Origin: Pedobacter miscanthi
Lineage (GTDB): Bacteria > Bacteroidota > Bacteroidia > Sphingobacteriales > Sphingobacteriaceae
Assembly (NCBI RefSeq): GCF_003315595.1
Contig: NZ_QNQU01000012.1
Location: 124,001-188,000, forward strand
Direction of reading: 5' to 3'
DNA length: 64,000 bases
Shown here: in pieces, positions 37,907 through 47,627 of the stretch
Layout: each line of letters begins with the position of its first letter
Numbering within the stretch: the stretch's first letter is position 1
Notes under the pieces: generated by a model
Databases searched by the model: none
The model's input: the letters and a program-made list of their open reading frames with translations, nothing else
What the model was told of the DNA's origin: nothing
Program-made: the position numbers and the translations under genes

Positions 37907-39382
37907 TTACTTACCCCACCAAACCTTTGTGGTAATTGGCACTTCTGCAGGTGTATTGTTATTTCTGTCCCTCGATGAAGCAGGATATACCAGGCGTTTA
38001 GGAAAAAGACCAGAGGTAACACCATTTTTAGAATATACCCATTGGCCAGCAACGTAACTACCATCGGTTGAGTATACAGCACTGGTTTTTGGATACCCAG
38101 TACGTTCCTGTTCAAAAAAGCCTTCCAAACTATGCGAGCCCGGAAAAGAAGCCCATTTCTGCACAATAATCTGCTCTAATTTCTGCTCAAAAGCACCTGT
38201 TGAATAAACCAAATAAGGAGCAGGGATTGTTGATGAAGCCAAACCAACCTGTGTAAATGCTGCTCTTACCCCATTTTGATACATCGCTGCAGCACCGCCA
38301 CCACCAAAGTACCTCTCTAAGGCTTCGGCCTGCATAAAGTAGGATTCTGCTGCAGAAATAAACCAAACCGGATCTTTAGCCGATTGTGCAAAAACGGTTG
38401 CGCTGGCATAAGTAGGCTGTTGAATAGCTGTTGCTGTGTAATCGCCCTGATTCATTGGTACCGGACTGGGTGTCCCAAAGTAATAACGAGCCCTCGGATC
38501 GCCATTTGCGGCCAACCAACTGGTAAAAGTTTTACTTGCCCTTAAATTGGTTGTGGTATTTAATCGCCTTACATTATATTCGTAAAAAGGATTACTGTTA
38601 TCGGGTGTATCATCAAATGAGGCAATACCAGCATCTGTAGTCAAAAAGTTGGCACCATTAGCATACAATTGGTTAATACCGGTTTGGGCTTCAGCAGGTT
38701 TTGCATTTACCATCCTCAGATACATTTTTAACTTTAATGTATTTGCAAATTTAGTCCACTGATCCATATCGCCGCCAAAAATAAAATCAGTTTTTTTCTG
38801 TTCGCTGTTCAACGGAGTACCGGTGTAATCTTTGGCGAGGGCTGCATTTATTTCGGCCAGCAAGCCTACATAAATGGTATAACCGTCATCAAATTTGGGC
38901 TGTAAATTATTAACACCTTTTAAGGCTTCACTATAAGGTACTTTATCATATAAATCAACCAGTACCTGATAGGTATAAGCTTTCATAACAGTAGCCATTA
39001 AATTATAGCGCCAATCAGCTTTTGCGGTCGCCAAATTTATAGCGAGCTGATAATCGGCCAGCGCGCCAGAAAACAGCTCGTTGTAACTGCCATTTAAATC
39101 ATTACGGGTTAAGGCATACGAATCGATGGTTTTATATTGATTAGAAGCATTGGCCTGGGTATAATATTGAGACCAAATGCCACCCAAAATGGTTAATTCG
39201 CCACCAACACGCCCCGCAGTTGATGCAACCGCCGAAGGAAATAATACCTCGGGGGTTGTAGTTTCTATCAAAGGGTTGTTTGGACTTACATTTATATCAA
39301 GTGTTTTCTTACATCCAAAAACGGTAAGAAGCACCATTGCTGATAACATCAGCGTTTTATATTTGATATGATTATTTTTCAT
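37907..39382 (-). CDS. SusD-like_2 family lipoprotein (pair 4)
   Basis: 491 residues with a lipoprotein signal (LLTVFGCKKTLDINVSP, Cys near 24). NNPLIETTTPEVLFPSAVAST, VMKAYTYQVLVDLYDKVPYSEALKG and the late VQKWASFPGSHSLEGFFEQERTGYP are typical of the SusD-like_2 subgroup. It lies 11 bases after susC 4 and before two accessory lipoproteins. Compared with susD 3 it is about 50 residues shorter, mostly in loops. Ligand unknown. Confidence 0.9.
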   Translation of the reverse strand: MKNNHIKYKTLMLSAMVLLTVFGCKKTLDINVSPNNPLIETTTPEVLFPSAVASTAGRVGGELTILGGIWSQYYTQANASNQYKTIDSYALTRNDLNGSYNELFSGALADYQLAINLATAKADWRYNLMATVMKAYTYQVLVDLYDKVPYSEALKGVNNLQPKFDDGYTIYVGLLAEINAALAKDYTGTPLNSEQKKTDFIFGGDMDQWTKFANTLKLKMYLRMVNAKPAEAQTGINQLYANGANFLTTDAGIASFDDTPDNSNPFYEYNVRRLNTTTNLRASKTFTSWLAANGDPRARYYFGTPSPVPMNQGDYTATAIQQPTYASATVFAQSAKDPVWFISAAESYFMQAEALERYFGGGGAAAMYQNGVRAAFTQVGLASSTIPAPYLVYSTGAFEQKLEQIIVQKWASFPGSHSLEGFFEQERTGYPKTSAVYSTDGSYVAGQWVYSKNGVTSGLFPKRLVYPASSRDRNNNTPAEVPITTKVWWGK

Positions 39383-39393
39383 TACGAGATAGA

Positions 39394-42300
39394 TTAAAAT
39401 GAAACTTTTAACGATGCACCAAAGAATCTTACCGGCGGCGCAGTTCTAAACTCTCCAAATTCACTTCCCAAATCATTTCCAAAATTAGAAACCTCTGGGT
39501 CGATCGTTTTATTGGTCTTTGCAAGCCATGTTAATAAATTTCTTCCGAAAACAGATACACTAGCTCTCTGTGCACCAACTTTTGCCACAATAGATTTAGG
39601 AAGACTATAGCTCAAAGTGGCCTCTCTTAGTTTTAAAAACGATCTATCCAGAATACGGTTGGCATAGGCATCCGCCTTGTTTGATGTGGTGTAATAAAAA
39701 TCGTCGGTGTTGGCTTCGGTTATCGGTGTAGTGTTTTCTACATAAGTGCCATCTGCCAATTTTTGAACAGAGTTTGGAACGATAAAAGGCCTACGATCGT
39801 TATAAATCGTTTTCTTATCAGCACCAACAAAGTTTAATAAATCGGCTGTTCCTGAATAAAACACACCGCCCTTATGCCAATCTAATGTAAATGAAAGTGA
39901 AAAGTCCTTATAACGGAACTGGTTACTCAATCCCATAACAAAATCTGGAATAGTTGAACCAAAACTTACATTTTCGGATGAATATACCGGATAACCGTTA
40001 GCATCAACAATAACCTGTCCACTTGGGCTATACGTACGGGTAGGCGCTTCGATAATACCTAATGGCTGACCAACACGCGCCACAAATTGTGCATCATAAG
40101 CAGAATTTAAAACTACTTTATCCAATCCTATCGGTAGCTCCGTTACCTTACTGTTTTCTTTTGTAAAAGTGTAGTTTAAGTTCCAGTCTATATCAGTGGT
40201 TTTAATAGGCTTAATATTTACCGCAAGCTCTATGCCTTTGTTGCGAACTGAACCAAAGTTTACGATATAAGAAGAATACCCTGTGGCCGGATCGATAGGT
40301 AATGGGATAATCTGATCTTTCCTTAATTTGTTGTAGTAGGTTGCATCAATACCGATACGATCCTTTAAGAACCTAATCTCAGCTCCCAATTCTACTTCTT
40401 TAACCCGCTCGGGCTTAAAGTTATTGCTATTTAGCTGGTTAGAGATCGAATAACCCGGAACGCCAAAAATTGGAAAAGTTAATGTTCCGAAACCTAAAGG
40501 AACAGATGTTCTAGTGGCACTGTTAAATACACGGTAGGGATCGGTATCACTTCCGGTTTCGCCATAACTCGCCCTAAACTTTAAAAAGCTGATTGGCGTT
40601 TTAGACAAATCGAGTGCCTGCGACGCAATAAATGCTAAACTGGAAGCAGGGTAGAAGTAATTGTCGTTATTTTGCGGAAGGGTTGATGACCAATCGTTTC
40701 TGCCGGTCAAGGTTAAATACAGATACTTATTATAACCGATGGTAGCAGAAGCATAAGCACCAAATAAGCGGCGGTGTGATTCGGCGCTGGTTGATGTTGG
40801 CTTATTTGCAGAGTTATTAATCTGGTAAAAACCCGGGATCGCCAAATTCTCGATACCTGTAGTTAAAACTCTCGTACCGCGGTCGTTATAATTTACCCCG
40901 ATTAAACCATCTATATCAAAATGGCTATTTAATTCTTTGTTAAAAAGCGCATTCAATTTGGTATCATATTCAAAAGTTTTTACCGATCCGTCAATCACAT
41001 TACCTACATCGGCAGCTCTTTTAGAACCTTCTACATTTCCTCCATCATTGTAACTTCCCGGACTGGGCGCATTTTTGTTGTGCCAGATTTTGCTTATTGC
41101 ATTGTCAACATCAGCACCTTGTTGGAACTGAAAACTCAACCAATCAGTTGCCTTATAATTTAAATTAACATTTCCATATATACGATCGCTTTTATATCTG
41201 CTCCCATTTTCGTATAGGGCATAATAAGGGTTTTCGGCATAAGGTGTGAAATAATTATCTACATTAAAGAACTTATTCTTGTAATCTTGTAAATCTTTAA
41301 TAGGAATATCGCCAGGGATTTGTAAGATTTCTTCATAAAACGAAGAACCAATACCCGAAGCACCACCACCCTGGTTAATAAATTTTGTGGTTTTACCAAC
41401 ATAGTTTAATGAGGCATCAGCTGAAAATTTACCATATTTAGTTGATCCCTTTAAGGTAAAGTTATTTCTTTTGTACGAGTCGTTATCAGATGGGAGATAA
41501 CCATTGCTATAAATATTACCATAAGAGAAATAAGCAGTACTATTTTCATTACCCCCGCTTAAGGCTATATTATTGTTTAGTTCAACACCTGTTGTTAAAG
41601 CATCCCTAACGTTATTTTTAATAAAAGAGAAAGGTTTCAACAGTTGAGAATTATCAACTATAGCCCCCCATGATCTCAGCTGTCCGTCGTATCTTGGCCC
41701 CCAGTTACCGTTTTCAGAAGGGATGTAGGTACCATCCCAACCTTGGCCAAACTGATCCTGAGGTTTATAAACCGAAGCAACATTTGTTAAAGTTGTAGAT
41801 GTAGAAAGATCAATCTTTAATTTGCCTGCAGCTCCCTTTTTTGTGGTCACGATTAAAACGCCATTTGATCCACGCGAACCGTACAATGCTGTTGCTGCAG
41901 ATCCCTTTAAAATACTGATACTTTCAATGTTGTTCGGATCAATGTCATTGGCATTGTTACCGAAATCATAATTGTCATCAGAACCTGCAGTTGAATTATC
42001 TAAAGGCACACCATCAACAACATATAGTGGCTGATTACTGCCTGTTATTGAAGAAAATCCCCTTAAAATAACTTTTGTTGACCCACCTGGCGCACCAGAG
42101 GTGTTAGAAATATTAACACCGGCTACTTTTCCCTGCAAACCACCAAATAAACTTGCCGGTGCTGAAGCATTTACTTCAGCTGATTTTAAAGTGCTTTGAG
42201 AGTAACCCAAAGTTTTGGTTGCCTTGTTAACACCCAATGCAGTAACAACTACCTCGCCCAGGGCTTTAGAATCGGCAGTTAAAATTACATTGATCACACT

Positions 42301-42564
42301 TGAACTTCCGATAGATTTGGTTTGACTGGCGAAACCGATTGAAGAAAATTCAAGGGCTTTAGCATCAGACGAAATTTTAATGGAAAATTTTCCATTCGAA
42401 TCGGTAGAGGTACCGCCTGCGGCACCCTGAATTTTTACGCTTACTCCAGGAACGGGCAATTTGTCATCTTGCGACGTAACTGTTCCTGTGATTGTTCGAT
42501 CTTGTGCTATTGCATTAAATGCAAAAAACACAACAATGAACAAACTCTGTAGAAGTTTTTTCAT
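39394..42564 (-). CDS. SusC/RagA family TonB-linked outer membrane protein (pair 4)
   Basis: 1056 residues: signal peptide ending NAIAQ, regulatory domain DRTITGTVTSQDDKLPVPGV, the EVVVTALGVNKATKTLGYS linker, plug with DPNNIESISILKGSAATALYGSRGSNG and a barrel ending GASLKVSF. Like pair 3 it belongs to the type with VTALG-like linkers. It is the first gene of a four-gene operon ending at 36735. An M14 peptidase gene lies 196 bases upstream on the same strand but with its own reading unit. Confidence 0.93.
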   Translation of the reverse strand: MKKLLQSLFIVVFFAFNAIAQDRTITGTVTSQDDKLPVPGVSVKIQGAAGGTSTDSNGKFSIKISSDAKALEFSSIGFASQTKSIGSSSVINVILTADSKALGEVVVTALGVNKATKTLGYSQSTLKSAEVNASAPASLFGGLQGKVAGVNISNTSGAPGGSTKVILRGFSSITGSNQPLYVVDGVPLDNSTAGSDDNYDFGNNANDIDPNNIESISILKGSAATALYGSRGSNGVLIVTTKKGAAGKLKIDLSTSTTLTNVASVYKPQDQFGQGWDGTYIPSENGNWGPRYDGQLRSWGAIVDNSQLLKPFSFIKNNVRDALTTGVELNNNIALSGGNENSTAYFSYGNIYSNGYLPSDNDSYKRNNFTLKGSTKYGKFSADASLNYVGKTTKFINQGGGASGIGSSFYEEILQIPGDIPIKDLQDYKNKFFNVDNYFTPYAENPYYALYENGSRYKSDRIYGNVNLNYKATDWLSFQFQQGADVDNAISKIWHNKNAPSPGSYNDGGNVEGSKRAADVGNVIDGSVKTFEYDTKLNALFNKELNSHFDIDGLIGVNYNDRGTRVLTTGIENLAIPGFYQINNSANKPTSTSAESHRRLFGAYASATIGYNKYLYLTLTGRNDWSSTLPQNNDNYFYPASSLAFIASQALDLSKTPISFLKFRASYGETGSDTDPYRVFNSATRTSVPLGFGTLTFPIFGVPGYSISNQLNSNNFKPERVKEVELGAEIRFLKDRIGIDATYYNKLRKDQIIPLPIDPATGYSSYIVNFGSVRNKGIELAVNIKPIKTTDIDWNLNYTFTKENSKVTELPIGLDKVVLNSAYDAQFVARVGQPLGIIEAPTRTYSPSGQVIVDANGYPVYSSENVSFGSTIPDFVMGLSNQFRYKDFSLSFTLDWHKGGVFYSGTADLLNFVGADKKTIYNDRRPFIVPNSVQKLADGTYVENTTPITEANTDDFYYTTSNKADAYANRILDRSFLKLREATLSYSLPKSIVAKVGAQRASVSVFGRNLLTWLAKTNKTIDPEVSNFGNDLGSEFGEFRTAPPVRFFGASLKVSF

Positions 42565-42627
42565 AGTAGAAATAGGTTAGTTATGTATAAAATAATACAC
42601 TAAATTAGAGTTAGTAAGCGCCTCTAA

Positions 42628-42655
42628 CAAATTTATTTTAACATTTTTTAACAAT
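42628..42655 (-). promoter_or_regulatory. Promoter of pair 4, shared with pair 3
   Basis: Same block as 36513-36540 with one mismatch, again starting 64 bases before the start codon, with TAAATTTG as the -7 box on the minus strand. Confidence 0.6.
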
Positions 42656-42760
42656 TAAGGCTTTAAATTATAATCAGAGCCTATTTCATATAAGTAACTT
42701 TTTTGCTATTCAGTCATTTTAACTAAAAAATTAGGCAAAAGCTACATACAAACGTTGAAA

Positions 42761-45256
42761 TTAATAACTACAAAACAGAATATTCCCAAAAAGGGTTTTG
42801 CCGCCTTCCCAGAAATTTCTGAACAGGGGATCGTTGGCGAGATAAACAACCTCTCCGCGACCAAAATCCTGAACACCAATCAACAATCCGGTCTTCAATT
42901 CTTCACGTGCTTTTTTACCAACAACACCGGCCATTAAACTTTTATCGTTAATCAATCCTACGTTCCATCCATTGGCAAATGGTTCATAAATTTTGCGGTC
43001 GGTTTTTAAACTGTAATAGGCTTTACCCAGGCCGTAAGAAAATGGATGGGAAGCATCGAGATTGATCCTGTAAATGGCACCGGGGATGGTGGTTTCGAAA
43101 TCATCTCTGTCCTTATCCTTAAAAAGTAGTTTGCTGGCTCCCGGTTTTTCATCTTTTTTAACCACCGTTTCTTTCTTCTTAATATCGAAACCTTTTTTCT
43201 CCAGCACACTTTCTATGGCATCTTCCATTAAAATCAGCTTACCGCCTTTATTTAACCATGCGGTTAAACCATCGCCGATAAACGGGGAATAACTTCCATC
43301 AGGAAGGATAAGTGTATTGATTTTATTGATATCTAAATTATTGATGTCTTTAGCGTTGATAATGCTTGGCGACAGGTTTAAATCATGTTCAAGAAAAAAC
43401 CAGGTTTCGCCAAAGGCCAGAGATGAAACCTCCATGCCTGATACAATAGCGATTTTAGGTTGTTTTAATAAAGGATAAACATTAGATCCAAAATCCTTTC
43501 CCTTTTCTACAAAGCCACTGCTTACTGCCTGAATGGGTTTATCGAGCATTTTTGCAATAAAAGTAACTTTGTCTTTTATGCCTTTAGCAATACGCTCGTT
43601 TTCGGCCCTTAGCACAATCAATGTTCCGGCAGGATAATCTTTACCACTTACTGAGAAAGGCTGATCGGCCTGCCTTACTTTAATGTTCTCTTTCTGCAGC
43701 GCAATTAAAACATGCGCATCTTCTGTTGTGCCCCAGTTAAATAACCAGGCCAGGGGTTTATCAACGTCATTACTTATTGCTTTAGGTTCATCCAGTGAAG
43801 AAAATTTCCCTTTTATGCTTTCTTTACTGGCATAGCCTTTTAAACCATATACATAGGGGAGGGCCCAGGCCGTAATATCGTAAGTGTTAGAATCGGTTAC
43901 AAAGGTTTGCGGTTCTAGCAATACATTAGCTAAAACAGCTCTCGATTGCTGCACATTTACAATCAAATCATTTCGGCCGATGGTAAAATTTTCTTCTTTT
44001 TGGGTATCATAGTCGTAAGCCCTGCCAGTTTTATCGCCGCCATAGGCAAATTCGATCTTATTTTTAGTTAAAAGTTCAGCCAGTTTTTTCAACCGCGATA
44101 AATTGGTCGGTTTAATAATATAACTTTTATATATACCCGGAGGATTGGCCATTTCCTGCTGGAAATACTTTTTGTACTCTTCTAAAAGCTTGTTGTGGTT
44201 TAAAGAAGTTACTTCAAGCGTAGACATTCCTGTTGTAAAGTGATGTGCTATACGATCTTTCAAGGTCAAAGTATCGTCATCATTGGTGACTACCGATAAT
44301 CCTGCCCTGATGCCGCCCTGCTCATAAGTCATACCGATAGATCCGTTATATAAAGGATAGGTATCGCCATAAGAAGGGTAAAGCAGGTCGAAACGCTCTT
44401 TGGTAAAATATTGCCAGCCTTCAGCATCAAAGTATTTAGCATTGTTTTTACCCACAACTACCTGAAAGCTTTTTTGCCAGGCCGTAATATCCTGATGTAC
44501 AGGTTCTGCAGCTGGCGCAAAATAATAGGGTTCGTTATAACTTTGCTCATGAAAATCGACATGTACCTGCGGCATCCACTGGTTATACAGGGCCAACCTT
44601 TGCTGACTTTCAATCTGTGTTTGCCAGGCCCAGTCGCGGTTTAAATCAAAATAATAATGGTTTGGTCTGCCGCCCGGCCAAGGCTCAATATGTTCTCTGG
44701 AAGACGGATCTGAGTTGGGCACTTTACCCACCACACTGTTAAAATAATTTACATAACGATCTCTTCCATCAGGGTTTAAACAGGGATCAATTACCACAAC
44801 AGTATTTTTTAACCACTCGCCGGCAGGTTTATTTGTTCCCGAAGCAAGAGTATAAAGCATTTTCATCGATGTTTCAGTCGAATTTGCTTCATTACCATGC
44901 ACGTTATAACTTAACCAAAGTATTGTTGGCTGTTTTGCCAAATCGATACTGGTGTTATTGCCTGTTGTTAACGAAAGGTTATTATTTCTGATTTGCTCCA
45001 GCTTTTCTATGTTCTCGGCAGAAGAAACAAAAGCTACCATTAGCGGCCTGCCCTCGTTCGTTTTACCATACTCTACCAGTTTAATATTTTTAGGGGATGC
45101 AGCAGCCATTTGCCTAAAATAATCGGCTACTTTATGGTGCGGGGTAAAGTGCGAACCCAATGCATAACCCAAAAATTCATCAGGAGATTTTAGCTGGGCC
45201 TGTACAAAAAAAACAGAGCTTAGGGAGATTAGGCAGAACGTTAACAGTCTCTTCAT
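42761..45256 (-). CDS. M14 family zinc carboxypeptidase-like secreted peptidase
   Basis: 831 residues with a signal peptide ending FFVQAQ. The M14 fold occupies about residues 30-350: zinc ligands H120 and E123 in NVHGNEAN, the substrate-binding region PDGRDRYVNYFN, and a third-ligand region with HVDFHEQ; a YEQGG-type segment with the catalytic Glu follows. The C-terminal 450 residues resemble the glutamine-amidotransferase-like and beta domains seen in long M14 proteins of Bacteroidota. It probably degrades peptides in the periplasm or outside and could supply ligands to the adjacent SusCD pairs; that link is inferred from position. Confidence 0.85.
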   Translation of the reverse strand: MKRLLTFCLISLSSVFFVQAQLKSPDEFLGYALGSHFTPHHKVADYFRQMAAASPKNIKLVEYGKTNEGRPLMVAFVSSAENIEKLEQIRNNNLSLTTGNNTSIDLAKQPTILWLSYNVHGNEANSTETSMKMLYTLASGTNKPAGEWLKNTVVVIDPCLNPDGRDRYVNYFNSVVGKVPNSDPSSREHIEPWPGGRPNHYYFDLNRDWAWQTQIESQQRLALYNQWMPQVHVDFHEQSYNEPYYFAPAAEPVHQDITAWQKSFQVVVGKNNAKYFDAEGWQYFTKERFDLLYPSYGDTYPLYNGSIGMTYEQGGIRAGLSVVTNDDDTLTLKDRIAHHFTTGMSTLEVTSLNHNKLLEEYKKYFQQEMANPPGIYKSYIIKPTNLSRLKKLAELLTKNKIEFAYGGDKTGRAYDYDTQKEENFTIGRNDLIVNVQQSRAVLANVLLEPQTFVTDSNTYDITAWALPYVYGLKGYASKESIKGKFSSLDEPKAISNDVDKPLAWLFNWGTTEDAHVLIALQKENIKVRQADQPFSVSGKDYPAGTLIVLRAENERIAKGIKDKVTFIAKMLDKPIQAVSSGFVEKGKDFGSNVYPLLKQPKIAIVSGMEVSSLAFGETWFFLEHDLNLSPSIINAKDINNLDINKINTLILPDGSYSPFIGDGLTAWLNKGGKLILMEDAIESVLEKKGFDIKKKETVVKKDEKPGASKLLFKDKDRDDFETTIPGAIYRINLDASHPFSYGLGKAYYSLKTDRKIYEPFANGWNVGLINDKSLMAGVVGKKAREELKTGLLIGVQDFGRGEVVYLANDPLFRNFWEGGKTLFGNILFCSY

Positions 45257-45281
45257 GTTAAAATAATTTTACCTAATGTAC

Positions 45282-45289
45282 TAATTTTG
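45282..45289 (+). promoter_or_regulatory. -7 box candidate for murF
   Basis: TAATTTTG fits TAnnTTTG and lies 52 bases before the murF start in the divergent gap with the M14 gene. No clear -33 box. Confidence 0.35.
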
Positions 45290-45340
45290 TTTTTTGTTGT
45301 TACTAAAGCTTAATTTTACATCACATTTTTTACGATCAGC

Positions 45341-46642
45341 ATGATTACAACCGAGAAATTATACCATTATTACCTGGAAAACCCTGTTATTTCTACCGAT
45401 ACAAGAAACATTACACCCGGTTGTATATTTTTTGCGCTTAAAGGAGATCTTTTTAATGCCAACGAATTTGCTGCACAGGCCATAGAAAAAGGGGCAGCTT
45501 ATGCTGTAATTGATGAAGAAAAATATGTATACAATGATAAATGTTTGTTGGTAGGCGATGTGTTAAGTGCTTTACAGGATCTGGCACGCCATCACCGTAA
45601 ACAACTTAACATCCCGGTTATCGGTTTAACGGGTAGCAATGGAAAAACCACCAGCAAAGAACTGATAAATGCGGTTTTGACCGAACGTTATAAAACCTTT
45701 GCCACTTTTGGCAATTTAAATAACCACATTGGCGTTCCGTTATCCATCTTATCGATTACGGAAGATGTGCAGATTGCGGTAATTGAAATGGGTGCCAACC
45801 ACCAAAAGGAGATAGAACTACTCTGCACTATCGCACAGCCTACTCATGGTATTATTACGAATGTAGGTATGGCACATTTAGATGGATTTGGTGGTTTTGA
45901 GGGCGTAAAAAAAGGAAAAGCAGAATTGTATGCCTATTTAAAAGAAACCAATGGTTATACCTTTATCAATAGGGATAATCAAAATTTACTCGAAATGAGT
46001 GCTGTTGCAGGTTTAAATAAGCTGATTTACTATGGAACAGAAAATGGTAATACCATAAAAGGTGCTTTAAAAAGCAGCGATCCTTTTATTGAAGTAGACT
46101 GGACCAACCACGATATTTCTTCGACTGTAAAAACGAATTTAACAGGCAGCTACAATTTCGAAAATATACTGGCGGCAATCTGTATCGGCGATTTTTTTGA
46201 CATGGTCCCAGAAGAAATCAATACCGGTTTATCCAACTACCAACCCAAAAATAACCGCTCGCAGTTAACTAAAACCGAAAAGAATACGGTAATCTGCGAT
46301 TTCTATAATGCCAATCCGAGCAGTATGGCGGCTGCTTTAAAAAATATTTCGGTATTAACTGCTGATAAAAAAACAGCCATTTTGGGCGATATGTTCGAAT
46401 TAGGACCAGAATCTCCCATTCAGCATGAAATTATTGCAAAACAGGCTGCTGACAGTGGTTTAGATCAGGTTATTTTTATCGGAAAAGATTTTTACCGTTA
46501 TAAAAATGATTTAAAAGGTATATTTTTCGAAACACCTGCAGAAGCAGCTACTTATTTACAGGAAAATACTGTTACCGATAATTTAGTACTATTGAAAGGA
46601 TCAAGAGGTATGAAACTGGAGAACTTGCTGCAATATTTATAA
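45341..46642 (+). CDS. murF: UDP-N-acetylmuramoyl-tripeptide--D-alanyl-D-alanine ligase
   Basis: 433 residues with Mur ligase architecture: N-terminal UDP-binding domain (STDTRNITPGCIFFALKGD at 18-36), ATP-binding loop GLTGSNGKTT at 95-104, EMGANHQKEIELL in the centre, and the C-terminal domain with FYNANPSSMAAAL and GDMFELG. It adds D-Ala-D-Ala to the UDP-MurNAc-tripeptide, the last cytosolic step of peptidoglycan precursor synthesis. The gene is not in a dcw cluster here; it stands between a peptidase and a lipoprotein gene, as in other Sphingobacteriaceae. Confidence 0.95.
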   Translation: MITTEKLYHYYLENPVISTDTRNITPGCIFFALKGDLFNANEFAAQAIEKGAAYAVIDEEKYVYNDKCLLVGDVLSALQDLARHHRKQLNIPVIGLTGSNGKTTSKELINAVLTERYKTFATFGNLNNHIGVPLSILSITEDVQIAVIEMGANHQKEIELLCTIAQPTHGIITNVGMAHLDGFGGFEGVKKGKAELYAYLKETNGYTFINRDNQNLLEMSAVAGLNKLIYYGTENGNTIKGALKSSDPFIEVDWTNHDISSTVKTNLTGSYNFENILAAICIGDFFDMVPEEINTGLSNYQPKNNRSQLTKTEKNTVICDFYNANPSSMAAALKNISVLTADKKTAILGDMFELGPESPIQHEIIAKQAADSGLDQVIFIGKDFYRYKNDLKGIFFETPAEAATYLQENTVTDNLVLLKGSRGMKLENLLQYL

Positions 46643-46643
46643 C

Positions 46644-47117
46644 TTACTTTGAAAATTGAATTTCGTACCTGTCATTACCAATTTCTAAAAGTTCAGGCTT
46701 TATTTTATCGGGATAGGTAATTAGCAATATTCTTTTTAAACTTTTTTGAGGTTCTAAAGTTGTTTTATTTTTCGCAGGTATGGCAACAACTGTAGCTTGG
46801 TATACAAAAGAAACTGGATATTTTACCATATTAATAACATCTAATAATGCCACTTCTGAGAAATCAACATCAACGGTTTCATTTGTTTTATTAGTCACTT
46901 TCATCTTTACACTTACAAAAGTATAGCCTTTTTTAGCAACTATTCTACTGTTTCCCGTGGCTTGTTGGCTTGCAGAACTCATTCCGTAAACCTCATACTC
47001 CATATTATTTTTGGCGTTGAAATTGTTTTTCGCCGGACTAAGTTGGTAGATGGTTACACATGAGGAAAGTGTTAAGATTAAACCAAAAAAGATTAATCTA
47101 AAGAGCGCTATTTTCAC
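46644..47117 (-). CDS. Lipoprotein of unknown function
   Basis: 157 residues with a lipoprotein signal (LILTLSSCVTIYQL, Cys near 20). The mature domain (FVSVKMKVTNKTNETVDVDFSEVALLD) resembles the beta-sandwich of DUF4352/telomeric-repeat-like extracellular proteins, but this is a weak match by eye. It is convergent with murF, one base apart, and follows gldH by 12 bases, so it may be the last gene of the holB-ricT-gldH unit. Confidence 0.65.
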   Translation of the reverse strand: MKIALFRLIFFGLILTLSSCVTIYQLSPAKNNFNAKNNMEYEVYGMSSASQQATGNSRIVAKKGYTFVSVKMKVTNKTNETVDVDFSEVALLDVINMVKYPVSFVYQATVVAIPAKNKTTLEPQKSLKRILLITYPDKIKPELLEIGNDRYEIQFSK

Positions 47118-47129
47118 GAACTATTGATT

Positions 47130-47627
47130 TTAATTACTTAAAGATTCACTTACAGTTAAGCCGACGTCGCTAACCTCCAAAAGCGGATTATCGCGCATAT
47201 TCTGTTCAATTTCTATCTCAAACTTGCCATTTCGTGGAAAATGATAATTGGTAAGCATGGGTAAAGTATAGCTAAATACATTGCCGGAGCCACTGCCCAA
47301 CCACTCGCCATCATTTTTGGCCAGTTTATACTGATAACGCCTCGTTACCATCTTTTTTCCATCTTTAAAATGGACAAGGATAAAAATATTGGCGTATTTA
47401 TAATCTGCGGTATGCCTTAACTTAAAGTAGATATTGTAGGCTTTGGTATTGTCTTTAATTTCAAATGGCGTAGAAATATGGTTACGGTAAGTCCACCTGC
47501 GATCGGCAATTTCCACATTACTATCAATTACGCTTGATGTACAGCCTGTAAATAGCGAAGTGATCAATAAAAAGCCAAGCAAAAATACTTGTCGTTTATT
47601 CAGCAGCAGGTTTATTTTCTGAGCCAT
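47130..47627 (-). CDS. gldH: Gliding motility lipoprotein GldH
   Basis: About 165 residues from the ATG at 47627 (MAQKINLLLNKRQVFLLGF); a longer frame to 47726 lies entirely within ricT. The lipobox is SLFTGC. The mature part (IADRRWTYRNHISTPFEIKD, YNIYFKLRHTADYKYANIFI, FPRNGKFEIEIEQNMRDNPL) matches GldH, an outer-membrane-linked lipoprotein needed for gliding and type IX secretion in flavobacteria. The start overlaps the 3' end of ricT by 32 bases. Presence of GldH alone does not prove that the strain glides. Confidence 0.88.
   Translation of the reverse strand: MAQKINLLLNKRQVFLLGFLLITSLFTGCTSSVIDSNVEIADRRWTYRNHISTPFEIKDNTKAYNIYFKLRHTADYKYANIFILVHFKDGKKMVTRRYQYKLAKNDGEWLGSGSGNVFSYTLPMLTNYHFPRNGKFEIEIEQNMRDNPLLEVSDVGLTVSESLSN

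Noticed and set aside
20451..42564. Many open frames of 60-130 codons antisense to the SusC/SusD genes
   Set aside because: They are shadows of long real genes, lack recognisable domains and follow the codon structure of the opposite strand.
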